The notes beneath the pieces are model-generated. The model worked only from the letters and a program-made list of their open reading frames with translations. It searched no databases and was not told where the DNA came from. From contig USSR01000003.1 of NCBI GenBank assembly GCA_900557355.1, forward strand, positions 1 to 43,627: 43,627 nucleotides of DNA, read 5' to 3'. Source of the DNA: an uncultured Bacteroides sp. GTDB taxonomy: Bacteria; Bacteroidota; Bacteroidia; Bacteroidales; Bacteroidaceae. Of this stretch, positions 8,378 through 16,712 are shown piece by piece (the first letter of the stretch is position 1; every line of letters starts with the position of its first letter). Both the position numbers and the translations under genes were made by a program.

Positions 8378-9610
8378 TCATTTACTAAATACTGCTTTCA
8401 CAGCTTTTAAATAGTCGTAACCATGCACAACATCTGGTTCCAAATAGCTCCCTTCCGTCCATTCATTCCAACAGTTAATATTTATAATACGCGGAGAATC
8501 AGGATCATTAAGCAAACGCTCTTTGGTCATTTGCAATGCTCTCTTAAAATTCTCAGGAGTATTATTCCCAATGGTATTGGTATAAGGATAAACTTGATTT
8601 CCCTTCCATGGCTTTTCTTGATTCGTTCTTGGAGTGGGGTCCCAACCCATTGTTACGTTCGGATAATAAGGAACGCTATAAGTCTTTTTCACTTTTTCCC
8701 AATGCGCAAAGTACTGATTACGCACATGGTTATAGTCCGTTTGTGGCTTATCCAACCGCGCATGATGAATCCATACATAAGAGGTTGCTGAATCAAAGCC
8801 CAGCGCTTTTATTAATGCAGGTATATCCTTAGGAGCATCTTGTTCTGAAAGAATAGGCATTCCCCATGCAATCAGATTCCAATGAACTCCTTTCAAACCT
8901 GATTGGATTGCTTTCTTACGAAGTTGGTCCATGGCTTTACGTGTTTTTTCCATAGAGCCAAAACTATCTATAAACCGTTGAATATCATAGATTGAGAAAT
9001 ATGCCTTACCATCAATCTTCCAATAATTTGGTTGTGTGAAATACTTAGAAATCAGTTCATTGCCAATCTTATCAAAGCTTTCCGGTGTCACTTTTCCTGT
9101 GTATAACCAATCTTTTTTCTCACCCAATGTATAAGGATACAAATCCTGCCAATCATGATTCGCCCACATTAGTGAGAATTTTATTTTCCGACAATTCTTT
9201 GCCTTCAAGAAACCCTCATCCAAACAACGATTCAGAAAAGGCTGGCCGTTGTAATTGTACCAATCGAAGATAAAAACATCAATACCGTATTCCACAGCAG
9301 TCTGTATTTTCTTCTTCATTATTTTAGGATCTTTTTCGTCCGTATACCCCCATGCTGGCACGTTAGGTTGATGATGTCCTTCAAACCTAGGCTTCGCTTG
9401 CTTCACCAACTCCCATTCAGACCAGTTTTCCCAATGCTGGTTACTTATACGGGGATCTTCCCTGTCTCTAGTATGATAATTCGGAAAATAATAGCAAGCG
9501 ACCACTATATCTTTGGAAGTTTTCATCCGGGTCTCCAACCGACAAGATTGCGCCTCCAGAAATGAACTATCCAATAGTACTGTAAGAAGGAAGAAAAAAT
9601 ATTTACTCAT
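8378..9610 (-). CDS. GH99-like (WbsX-domain) secreted protein, last gene of operon C
   Basis: A 410-residue paralogue of the operon A GH99-like protein. I chose the ATG at 9610 because it opens directly into a signal peptide (MSKYFFFLLTVLL to about EAQS). An in-frame ATG at 9631 is also possible and closer to the SusD stop. Shared motifs are YYFPNYH, GHHQPN, GIDVFIFDWYNYNGQPF, FSLMWANHDW and the C-terminal WNEWTEGSYLEPD. The paired glutamates of NEWTEG (residues 383 and 386 from this start) match the spacing of the GH99 catalytic pair. It follows SusC and SusD in operon C, so its substrate is probably the glycan imported by that pair. The charged, aromatic barrel suggests an endo-acting glycosidase, but the specificity is unknown. 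Confidence 0.8.
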   Translation of the reverse strand: MSKYFFFLLTVLLDSSFLEAQSCRLETRMKTSKDIVVACYYFPNYHTRDREDPRISNQHWENWSEWELVKQAKPRFEGHHQPNVPAWGYTDEKDPKIMKKKIQTAVEYGIDVFIFDWYNYNGQPFLNRCLDEGFLKAKNCRKIKFSLMWANHDWQDLYPYTLGEKKDWLYTGKVTPESFDKIGNELISKYFTQPNYWKIDGKAYFSIYDIQRFIDSFGSMEKTRKAMDQLRKKAIQSGLKGVHWNLIAWGMPILSEQDAPKDIPALIKALGFDSATSYVWIHHARLDKPQTDYNHVRNQYFAHWEKVKKTYSVPYYPNVTMGWDPTPRTNQEKPWKGNQVYPYTNTIGNNTPENFKRALQMTKERLLNDPDSPRIININCWNEWTEGSYLEPDVVHGYDYLKAVKAVFSK

Positions 9611-9642
9611 ATTACCATTTTTAAGAATCATATTTACCCGAC

Positions 9643-11436
9643 CTATTCTACCGGTATATTATCTTCCGCACCAAAATAACCAATATTTTGATTAATACGC
9701 CCTTGAGTATTTGAAGTAATAGCCGTCAGAGGAACCGGCCAAAGCACATGATATGGCTTCATGATAAAAGCATTGGTAGAATAAAAATACTGTTCTGCAA
9801 AAAAGTTATTCTTCTCCATCACACGATCATAATACCAGTTCTTTTCTGAGAAATTACTTAAAGAATATCCATCCTTACCTAATTGAGCTTTTAAGAAAGC
9901 AATACGGGTCAATTCTACTTTCCGATGTTCTTCAATATATAATTCGCGTGCTCTCTCATCCAAGATATCATCTAATGTGACCGAAGGAAGTTCCGGCGCC
10001 TTTGCACGACGACGGATTTCATTTACGTCATTTTTTGCACCTACAGCATTTCCCATCCAATAATAAGCTTCGGCCCTCATAAGATATGTTTCAGCCAAAC
10101 GAAATACATAATGATCGGTGAATCCTCCGGTCGGAGTCTTGCCTTTATTAATGTCATTTTTATAAATCAATGTTTTAACTGTCGGGAATGAGAAATAACA
10201 GCGCATGGTATCGGTCACAAATGAGCGTTGCACAGGTGTGCCAAAATACGTCGCGCTGCCTCCCTTCGATGCCGGACGGTTGTATTTAAGACGCGATATA
10301 TCGAACCAGTTGTTTTCATTGTGTCTCAAGTCATTTCCACACTTACCCCAGATGGCGTATTGCGAATAGTTTGTAGGACGAATCTTAGCAATGCCCCGAC
10401 CTAATTTCTCTACCCATTCATATCCGTCATAAGGTCCGGCATCATACGTTGTACCCGGCTTTCCATCCGGAGTTTTCACAGCTGCGCCATTACACCAGTA
10501 GGGCACAAAGTTGCGCATACGGGCCGAACCGTTGGGGGCAACATTCCCTTCTATGCCATATCGTTCCTGAACAACAAAAATTGCTTCTTTATTTTCCGAA
10601 GAACTAATGTTGTCTTCCTGAAATAAATCATTGAATACGTCTAAACTGGCATCCTCCGCATTCACCCCAAAGCGCTCCTTCATCAAATGCAATCCATAAT
10701 CATTGATACATCTTGTTGTTGCATCAACAGCAAGTTGGAAATCTCCTGTACTGAGATATATCTTTGCCAACAGATGTTCTCCTGCCGCTCTATTTACGCA
10801 GCCGGGCTTTACATTTTTAGGAAGCCACTTTACCGCAAATTCCATATCAGTTTTCATTTGTTGCAGAATTTTCATTCTGGAAACAGTATAAAAATCAAGT
10901 TTCGGTTCCGTTATCTCTTCCAAAAGCAAAGGCACATCTCCCCATTGATTAACCAGTAAGTAATACCAATATGCCCGATGGAAATATCCTTCGGCCAATA
11001 GCTCATTCTTATCCGTTTCATTATCTATGGTCGATTTAGGAACACGACTAATCACTGTATTTGCATACTTAATGCCATTCCATGCCAGATCCCAATAACG
11101 AAGATGCAATGCCATTGATGTTGTAGGAGTCAACTGAGTTTCCAAATTATGTATTTCCTTCACCTCCGGAGCTCCCATTACCGAAACATCCGACCATGCA
11201 TATTCATACACCAGAGGCGTTTCGCAATAGCCCGCATTGAAAGCATCGCCAAACCATTCCCACTTAATCTGTTTGCGAGAAGTGATAAGTAAAGCCTCAA
11301 GTCCTTCCTTATCCATAAATGTGTTTTCCGGAGCAAAAAATGACAACGGTTCCGGTTCAAGATCAACGCACGACGATAGATTCACAACCAATAATATGGC
11401 TGCCAAACATTTACTTATATTTTTCATTGTTTTCAT
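9643..11436 (-). CDS. SusD-like surface glycan-binding lipoprotein (operon C)
   Basis: A 597-residue SusD/RagB family protein. The lipobox VNLSSC places the lipidated cysteine at residue 23, so it is anchored on the outer membrane surface. The N-terminal TPR-like helices (LAEGYFHRAYWYYLLVNQWGDVPLL) and the C-terminal IRRRAKAPELP and LYIEEHRKVELTR segments are SusD hallmarks. It would form the lid over the SusC channel encoded 28 bp upstream and capture glycan for import. It shows little visible similarity to the two SusD proteins of operon B, so it may bind a different fragment. A second in-frame ATG at 11427 would also give a good signal peptide. Confidence 0.95.
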   Translation of the reverse strand: MKTMKNISKCLAAILLVVNLSSCVDLEPEPLSFFAPENTFMDKEGLEALLITSRKQIKWEWFGDAFNAGYCETPLVYEYAWSDVSVMGAPEVKEIHNLETQLTPTTSMALHLRYWDLAWNGIKYANTVISRVPKSTIDNETDKNELLAEGYFHRAYWYYLLVNQWGDVPLLLEEITEPKLDFYTVSRMKILQQMKTDMEFAVKWLPKNVKPGCVNRAAGEHLLAKIYLSTGDFQLAVDATTRCINDYGLHLMKERFGVNAEDASLDVFNDLFQEDNISSSENKEAIFVVQERYGIEGNVAPNGSARMRNFVPYWCNGAAVKTPDGKPGTTYDAGPYDGYEWVEKLGRGIAKIRPTNYSQYAIWGKCGNDLRHNENNWFDISRLKYNRPASKGGSATYFGTPVQRSFVTDTMRCYFSFPTVKTLIYKNDINKGKTPTGGFTDHYVFRLAETYLMRAEAYYWMGNAVGAKNDVNEIRRRAKAPELPSVTLDDILDERARELYIEEHRKVELTRIAFLKAQLGKDGYSLSNFSEKNWYYDRVMEKNNFFAEQYFYSTNAFIMKPYHVLWPVPLTAITSNTQGRINQNIGYFGAEDNIPVE

Positions 11437-11464
11437 CTGAATAGATTTTCTTCTGTTCTACAAT

Positions 11465-14400
11465 TTACAAAGTCACATTAACTCCCAATGTCCAGATTCG
11501 AGGACAAGTACCCATATTTTCCGGATCATAATAATCCCATTTCGTCAGAACAAATGCATTGTCTACATTTAAACTTACCTTAAGGTTCTCAATGGCGAAC
11601 TTCTTCAGAAGAGTCTTCGGAAAAGTATAAGCCAAAGATACGTTCTGCAATCTGACAAAATCTCTTTTCTTAAATATCAGCACGCTCGGATTTCCGCAGT
11701 TTGCACCCAAACGTGCATACTCATTATTTGGACTCCATGGCGTCCAATATTCTGTCATAATAGAATTTGAACGGTCGAAGAAACGATTGTCTTCATTCCT
11801 GCGTAAATTGTCTTCCCCAAGATAATTGAACTCTCCGCGAAGAACAAATGAGAAATCCAGGCAATTGAATAAATTCAAATCACTTCTCAAAGACATACGA
11901 TAACGTGGAGTTCTTGAGCCTAGCCAGACTTTATCTTTTTCCGTAATCTTCCCATCATTATCTAAATCCAATAATTTGGGGTCTCCCGGTTGTTTCCCAT
12001 ATTTTTTAGCTTCCTCTTCTTCTCCCAACTGCCAGATTCCGGTCCATTTATAATAGTAGATGTCTTTAATGCCATGTCCGATATACCAGCCATTTTGTAC
12101 ATCATCATCTTCACGCTGCCCAATCACATTACCAGCCTCGTCTTTCACATCCACCATCTTGCCATACAGATGCTTGATCGTATTCTTATTGGTTGAATAA
12201 ATAAAGGTAGTAGTCCAATGAACTTTCTTAGGGATACTGAGATTCACACTGGTCAAAGTCAATTCCAGCCCTTTATTATCCACTTGTCCCAAATTGGCAA
12301 TTACACTGCCATATCCGGTAATTGTAGGCAATGAGCGGTTTACAATCAAATCGGACGTTTTATTATAATACATATCCAAAATACCGCTCAACCGACCGTT
12401 AAACAATCCGAAGTCTAAACCAAGATTTGTGGCGCGAGTCCTTTCCCACTTCAACTTTATGTTAGATAGATTATCTGTCCACACACCCTTCACGTTTTTC
12501 CCATCTATAATTGCATCCGTTACGTTCAATTTTGAAAGAGCAGCATACCGGCCAATGTCTCTGTTACCATTTTCTCCCCAAGATAAACGTAATTTCAAAT
12601 TGTCGACAACCTTCAGCTTTTTAATAAAAGATTCTTCTGACATGCGCCATCCCAATGCAAAAGCCGGATATATACCATAAGGATTTTCTATACCAAATGC
12701 GGAAAATCCATCCCGGCGCACTGAGGCAGTTAACAGATAGCGATCCATCAATGAATAATTCAAACGTCCTAACAGGGCGTTACCTGTCTGAATCTCATCA
12801 TTAGTTTTTAAAACCGGATTGATACCCGCATGCAAATTATGAAAACCTAAAACGCCACTAGGTATGAATCCCTCATTAGAAGCATTAGTATTCCAAAATT
12901 GATATTTTTCGGCACTATATACAAAGGTTGCATCAATGTTATGAATCCCAGCTATGGTATAGTTCCATTTCAGCATATTATCAACCAACCATTCATAATC
13001 TGAATACTCATCGCGACTGGCTTCGCCACCCTTAGAAATACTTGGCCTTTCATCCGATTTATAATAATATTGTTTTCTCCAGCCATAACGGACATTAAAA
13101 TTTGTCTGATAGCTAAATCCGTAAGGGAGTGTTATTCTACCGTAAATTGTAGAATTCAAAGTCTGTGTTTTATAGAACTTCTTATCAACAGAATGTGTCA
13201 ATAATGGATTTATAATCCGAGCATCATCAGTCGGATATTTCTTAATGCTACCGTCTTCTTCATACATACTGGCATAAGGGCTCATCCCATCAGCGTTACC
13301 AGTATCAGCTACTATATCTTTATTTCCACGATCGGCAAACTGCGCGGCAATACCTATCTTCAACCATTTTGTAATGTCCGTATCCAAGTTAATACGAGCT
13401 CTTACCGTTTGAAAACTATCTCCTACTTTATATCCTTCATTGTTCGTATATCCTAATGAAGCATAATAGTTTGTTCTAGAAGATTTTCCAGATATAGACA
13501 TGTTATAATCCTGCCTTAAACCGGAACGATAAACATGATCTCTCCAGTCTACAGTCCTACCCAATTTATAATTTTGAATTTCCACATTTGACAATTGAAG
13601 GCGCGTTAACCAAGTCTCCGTATAATCTCCCGAGAAAGAAGGGTCATAGGCAGCCCACTGTTCCTTAGTGATTCCTTCTGGCAGATTTTCTGGATTATCA
13701 TAATAGCCTACCCCCTTTTGATTTTCGCTTGGTTTAAAGTAATCCAATGTTTTCCAATAATCTGCACGTCTTTGAATATATTGTTCTGGAGTAGGAAGTT
13801 CCGGGATATCTAATAAAGTAGCCACCCCAATTCTGGCACTCAGATTAATGACCGGCTTTTCTGTTTGCCCTCTTTTGGTATTAATCATTATTACGCCTGC
13901 CGAGCCTTTTGAACCATATACGGCTGTAGAACTTGCATCTTTCAAAACATCCATGCTCTCAATATCATTCGGATTGATATCACTGATATTACCATAATAG
14001 ATATTTCCGTCAAGAACGATCAATGGAGAAGTAGATGCTTTTAAAGAGGCGGGACCGCGAATCTCTATCGATCCACCTCCTGAAGCGTTATTATCTACGC
14101 TAATATTAACACCCGCAATATTACCTTTAAGAAAATCGACAGCATTCGTAGCAACTTTCGTCTCCATCACTTCTTTTCCGATATGTGATACCGACCCTGT
14201 CACATCTTTCTTTTTCATAGTACCGTAACCCACTACTATAACTTCATCAAGCAATTCCGTATCTTCAGATAGTGAGATATCCAACTTTGTTGTGTTAGCA
14301 TCAATAGATTTTTCCAATGTTTTATATCCTATAAAAGAAAAAACCATTGTTACTTTCTCACGAGGAATTTTCAATGAATATTCTCCATCCATATCAGAGA

Positions 14401-14587
14401 TCGTTCCTAAAGTTGCATCCCCCTTAACCGTTACATTTACCCCTATCAGCGGATCGCCCGAAGCGTCTTTTATCATTCCGGAGACATTTCTCACTCCTTG
14501 AGCCTGGACATACATTGTAGATATCAGGAACAGCAAAAGCAGTCCGATTCTACCCATTACCAATCTTCTAAAAAAATCATTTTTCAT
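11465..14587 (-). CDS. SusC-like TonB-dependent outer membrane transporter (operon C)
   Basis: About 1040 residues from the ATG at 14587. This start is preferred over an ATG at 14614 because it begins directly in a signal peptide (MKNDFFRR to VQAQ). Order of domains: a carboxypeptidase-regulatory-like domain (about 30-110, with GDPLIGVNVTVKG), the TonB-box/SusC signature EVIVVGYGTMKKKDVTGSV, a plug domain (GVNISVDNNASGGGSIEIRG, LIVLDGNIYYG, DVLKDASSTAVYGSKGSAGVIMI), and a C-terminal 22-strand barrel ending in NVTL. With its SusD partner it imports oligosaccharides using TonB energy. It is the first gene behind promoter C with a leader of about 52 bases. Confidence 0.95.
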   Translation of the reverse strand: MKNDFFRRLVMGRIGLLLLFLISTMYVQAQGVRNVSGMIKDASGDPLIGVNVTVKGDATLGTISDMDGEYSLKIPREKVTMVFSFIGYKTLEKSIDANTTKLDISLSEDTELLDEVIVVGYGTMKKKDVTGSVSHIGKEVMETKVATNAVDFLKGNIAGVNISVDNNASGGGSIEIRGPASLKASTSPLIVLDGNIYYGNISDINPNDIESMDVLKDASSTAVYGSKGSAGVIMINTKRGQTEKPVINLSARIGVATLLDIPELPTPEQYIQRRADYWKTLDYFKPSENQKGVGYYDNPENLPEGITKEQWAAYDPSFSGDYTETWLTRLQLSNVEIQNYKLGRTVDWRDHVYRSGLRQDYNMSISGKSSRTNYYASLGYTNNEGYKVGDSFQTVRARINLDTDITKWLKIGIAAQFADRGNKDIVADTGNADGMSPYASMYEEDGSIKKYPTDDARIINPLLTHSVDKKFYKTQTLNSTIYGRITLPYGFSYQTNFNVRYGWRKQYYYKSDERPSISKGGEASRDEYSDYEWLVDNMLKWNYTIAGIHNIDATFVYSAEKYQFWNTNASNEGFIPSGVLGFHNLHAGINPVLKTNDEIQTGNALLGRLNYSLMDRYLLTASVRRDGFSAFGIENPYGIYPAFALGWRMSEESFIKKLKVVDNLKLRLSWGENGNRDIGRYAALSKLNVTDAIIDGKNVKGVWTDNLSNIKLKWERTRATNLGLDFGLFNGRLSGILDMYYNKTSDLIVNRSLPTITGYGSVIANLGQVDNKGLELTLTSVNLSIPKKVHWTTTFIYSTNKNTIKHLYGKMVDVKDEAGNVIGQREDDDVQNGWYIGHGIKDIYYYKWTGIWQLGEEEEAKKYGKQPGDPKLLDLDNDGKITEKDKVWLGSRTPRYRMSLRSDLNLFNCLDFSFVLRGEFNYLGEDNLRRNEDNRFFDRSNSIMTEYWTPWSPNNEYARLGANCGNPSVLIFKKRDFVRLQNVSLAYTFPKTLLKKFAIENLKVSLNVDNAFVLTKWDYYDPENMGTCPRIWTLGVNVTL

Positions 14588-14645
14588 AATATAAAAATTA
14601 ATGTATAAACCCAAATTTCATCTTAACTAAACTGTTCGGCAAAGG

Positions 14646-14711
14646 CAAAATTACGTACTACAGTCTAGCTTTATTAGAACATTTGTCTCATAAAATAATA
14701 AATGCGTCTCA
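14646..14711 (-). promoter_or_regulatory. Promoter C with 21-bp-spaced direct repeats
   Basis: Half-sites TGTCTCA (14684-14690) and CGTCTCA (14705-14711) start 21 bp apart on the plus strand. The -7 box CAAAATTA at 14646-14653 reads TAATTTTG on the coding strand, and the nearer half-site begins exactly 38 bp from its start. No -33 TTTG is seen. This is the same architecture as promoters A and B. It should drive the SusC-SusD-GH99-like operon from a start near 14639. Confidence 0.72.
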
Positions 14712-15200
14712 AACATTCTTATAATCAGATTAACCCATTCTATTTTGTGTGCTTAAACCTTTTTCTGAAAAAATGATGCCACATTTTTGTATTTATTTTA
14801 AGTATTATACGGGGAAAAACAAAAATGTCACCACACTGTATATCAGTCGCTTATCCACCAAAACGGTGATTGTTTCTAATAAATTTACAGAAAACAATAG
14901 GATGATTTGCATTATAAATCTATTAAAAACTGCATTTTTCTCACAATGCACTGGTTTCTCATACTTTATCGCAATACTAATAGTTACTAAAATCATATAT
15001 CCTGTCACTGTTGATTTGTAATTGCGCAAGTCCATCCGACAAACTCCTCTAAAAGAAGTCAGTAATGGGTAAAGGAGAATTATTAATTCATGCAGAAGAA
15101 TCTACTAAATCAACAGCATAAATTTCTAAATTCGATCAATTAATTAATAAATTAAAGTCCGTCAATTAAAAGAAGCTGTCCGAAAAGTGTATAAGTCCTA
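14712..15200. other. Intergenic region between operons B and C
   Basis: AT-rich spacer between the last sulfatase of operon B and promoter C. Short frames occur on both strands (for example 14805-15035 minus, 14749-15021 plus), but none has a recognisable domain or a credible start context. A plus-strand stretch near 15064-15180 reads like short coding fragments broken by stops (MGKGELLIHAEESTKSTA, then KISKFDQLINKLKSVN), which may be a decayed small gene. I see no intrinsic terminator for operon B here. Confidence 0.45.
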
Positions 15201-16712
15201 TCACTCAGGAAGTTCTCCCTTTTCCGGACAGACTCCTTTCTCCCATACATCTATCAATTTTTTTACAAATTCTTTTTCTGCACATTCAAATGTGTTTTTT
15301 CTTTCCATATCATCCACATGATAATCATATAATTCTGAGATATACTTTGTTTTATCCCGATAACGTGTCAAGCGATACTGTGGAACTCTCACGCTTACAC
15401 CATTATTAAAATAACTATAGGCAGCCTCATGCCATGAACGCTCTTTAGGATCTGCCAATAGTTTTGTGAAACTATGTCCATCCAATCCATCAGGAACCGA
15501 GACACCACAAAGTTCCATCAAAGTAGGATAAATATCAATCGAACTAACAATGCGATGATTTTCAATTGATTTACTACTATGCGGTACTTTCATTATCAAT
15601 GTGCTGCGCAGTGAAGTCTCCATCAGTGTGTGTTTTCCCCATACACGTTGGTCACCTAAATGCCAACCATGATCTCCCCACACCACTATAATGGTATTAT
15701 CTGCTTCTCCAAGTCGTTCCAACTCATCTATTATCTTTCCTACCTGAGCATCTATGTAGCTAATACATGCAAAATAAGCATGACGTAGCTTACGAGCATA
15801 AACTTCTGAAACACTCTTATCTAATGAGGCTCTTTCATCCCCCTCTAAATAACCATTAAACTCGCCACTATTGTGCAATGCATATCGACAAATTCCCTCC
15901 GGGATATTAGGAACAGGAGATAACGGTATCGCATTCTCATCATATAAATCCCAATATTTCCTGGGAGCAGTAAAGGGCAAATGCGGTTTGAAAAATCCTA
16001 CTGCCAGACAAAAAGGTTTTTCTCCTTTAGATAATGCCCGTAGCTTCTTCACAGCCAGGTTTGCCGTCAGTCCATCCGGATACCCCTCATCCGGCACATC
16101 CGCACATTCATAAGGGGGGACGTGTTTATTACGGCTTTGACGATTACTGCCGTCTGCATATCCAAAAAATGCATTCCATCCGGTTCTCCATTTGCCTGCA
16201 TCAAAAAGCATTTCATCCCAACTGTAAGGCAGTTCCGGACGAGAGCTCTTAGGTTGAGTATAGCCGTATAAATACCCGTCTGCATAATGACTGATTTTAC
16301 CAATTCCAACCGTATAGTATCCATTGCGTCTAAGATGATGAAACATCGTTTCCGGCTGTTCTAGTTCGTCCTGAGCAGATAAATTAATCTTGCAAGCTTC
16401 ATTCGATAAATCCTGCACTTTTCGAGGCAGTCTGCCGGTCAACATGCTGGCTCTCGAAGCTCCACTGGTCGGTACCTGTACATAATGGTGGAAAAACAAG
16501 CTTCCTTCTCCGGCTAAGTTGTCTAAATGGGGAGTTTTAACAACCGAACCGTAACAACCTAATTCTTGACGTAAATCGTCTATACAAATAAAAAGCACAT
16601 TAGGTTTCTCGGACCCTTTCTCATTGACTTGTGCCATACAAAATATCGGGAATGTCAATAGACAAGCCGACATATACTTTATTTTCAGTTCTTTATCCAC
16701 GAAACTATACAT
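15201..16712 (-). CDS. Sulfatase, serine-type S1 family (iduronate-2-sulfatase-like)
   Basis: A 503-residue arylsulfatase-superfamily enzyme. The start ATG abuts the stop of the preceding glycosidase gene (TAAATG), so translation is probably coupled. A signal peptide may begin at M1 or M14 and ends near CMAQ (25-28). The metal-binding pair D45-D46 (CIDDLRQE) and the WGDHGWHLGD segment are present. The formylglycine motif is S83-G-A85-S-R87, a Ser-type [S]-x-A-x-R signature, so activation requires the radical-SAM maturase anSME, which is not in this window. The overall pattern (ICIDDLRQELGCYG, FFKPHLPF, GDHGWHLGD) resembles iduronate-2-sulfatases. It is the last gene of operon B and should remove a sulfate ester from the target glycan; the exact position is unknown. 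Confidence 0.9.
   Translation of the reverse strand: MYSFVDKELKIKYMSACLLTFPIFCMAQVNEKGSEKPNVLFICIDDLRQELGCYGSVVKTPHLDNLAGEGSLFFHHYVQVPTSGASRASMLTGRLPRKVQDLSNEACKINLSAQDELEQPETMFHHLRRNGYYTVGIGKISHYADGYLYGYTQPKSSRPELPYSWDEMLFDAGKWRTGWNAFFGYADGSNRQSRNKHVPPYECADVPDEGYPDGLTANLAVKKLRALSKGEKPFCLAVGFFKPHLPFTAPRKYWDLYDENAIPLSPVPNIPEGICRYALHNSGEFNGYLEGDERASLDKSVSEVYARKLRHAYFACISYIDAQVGKIIDELERLGEADNTIIVVWGDHGWHLGDQRVWGKHTLMETSLRSTLIMKVPHSSKSIENHRIVSSIDIYPTLMELCGVSVPDGLDGHSFTKLLADPKERSWHEAAYSYFNNGVSVRVPQYRLTRYRDKTKYISELYDYHVDDMERKNTFECAEKEFVKKLIDVWEKGVCPEKGELPE

Noticed and set aside
6936..9610. Reading the WbsX-domain proteins as glycosyltransferases
   Set aside because: Both have signal peptides, lie in catabolic operons, and keep a GH99-type glutamate pair.
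14805..15035. 76-codon minus-strand hydrophobic frame in the operon B/C spacer
   Set aside because: There is no domain, no plausible promoter or ribosome site, and AT-rich DNA gives such hydrophobic frames by chance.
15168..15190. AAGAAGCTGTCCGAAAAG segment as a possible insertion-sequence end or terminator
   Set aside because: No matching inverted copy, target duplication or transposase fragment is visible nearby, and it forms no stem by itself.
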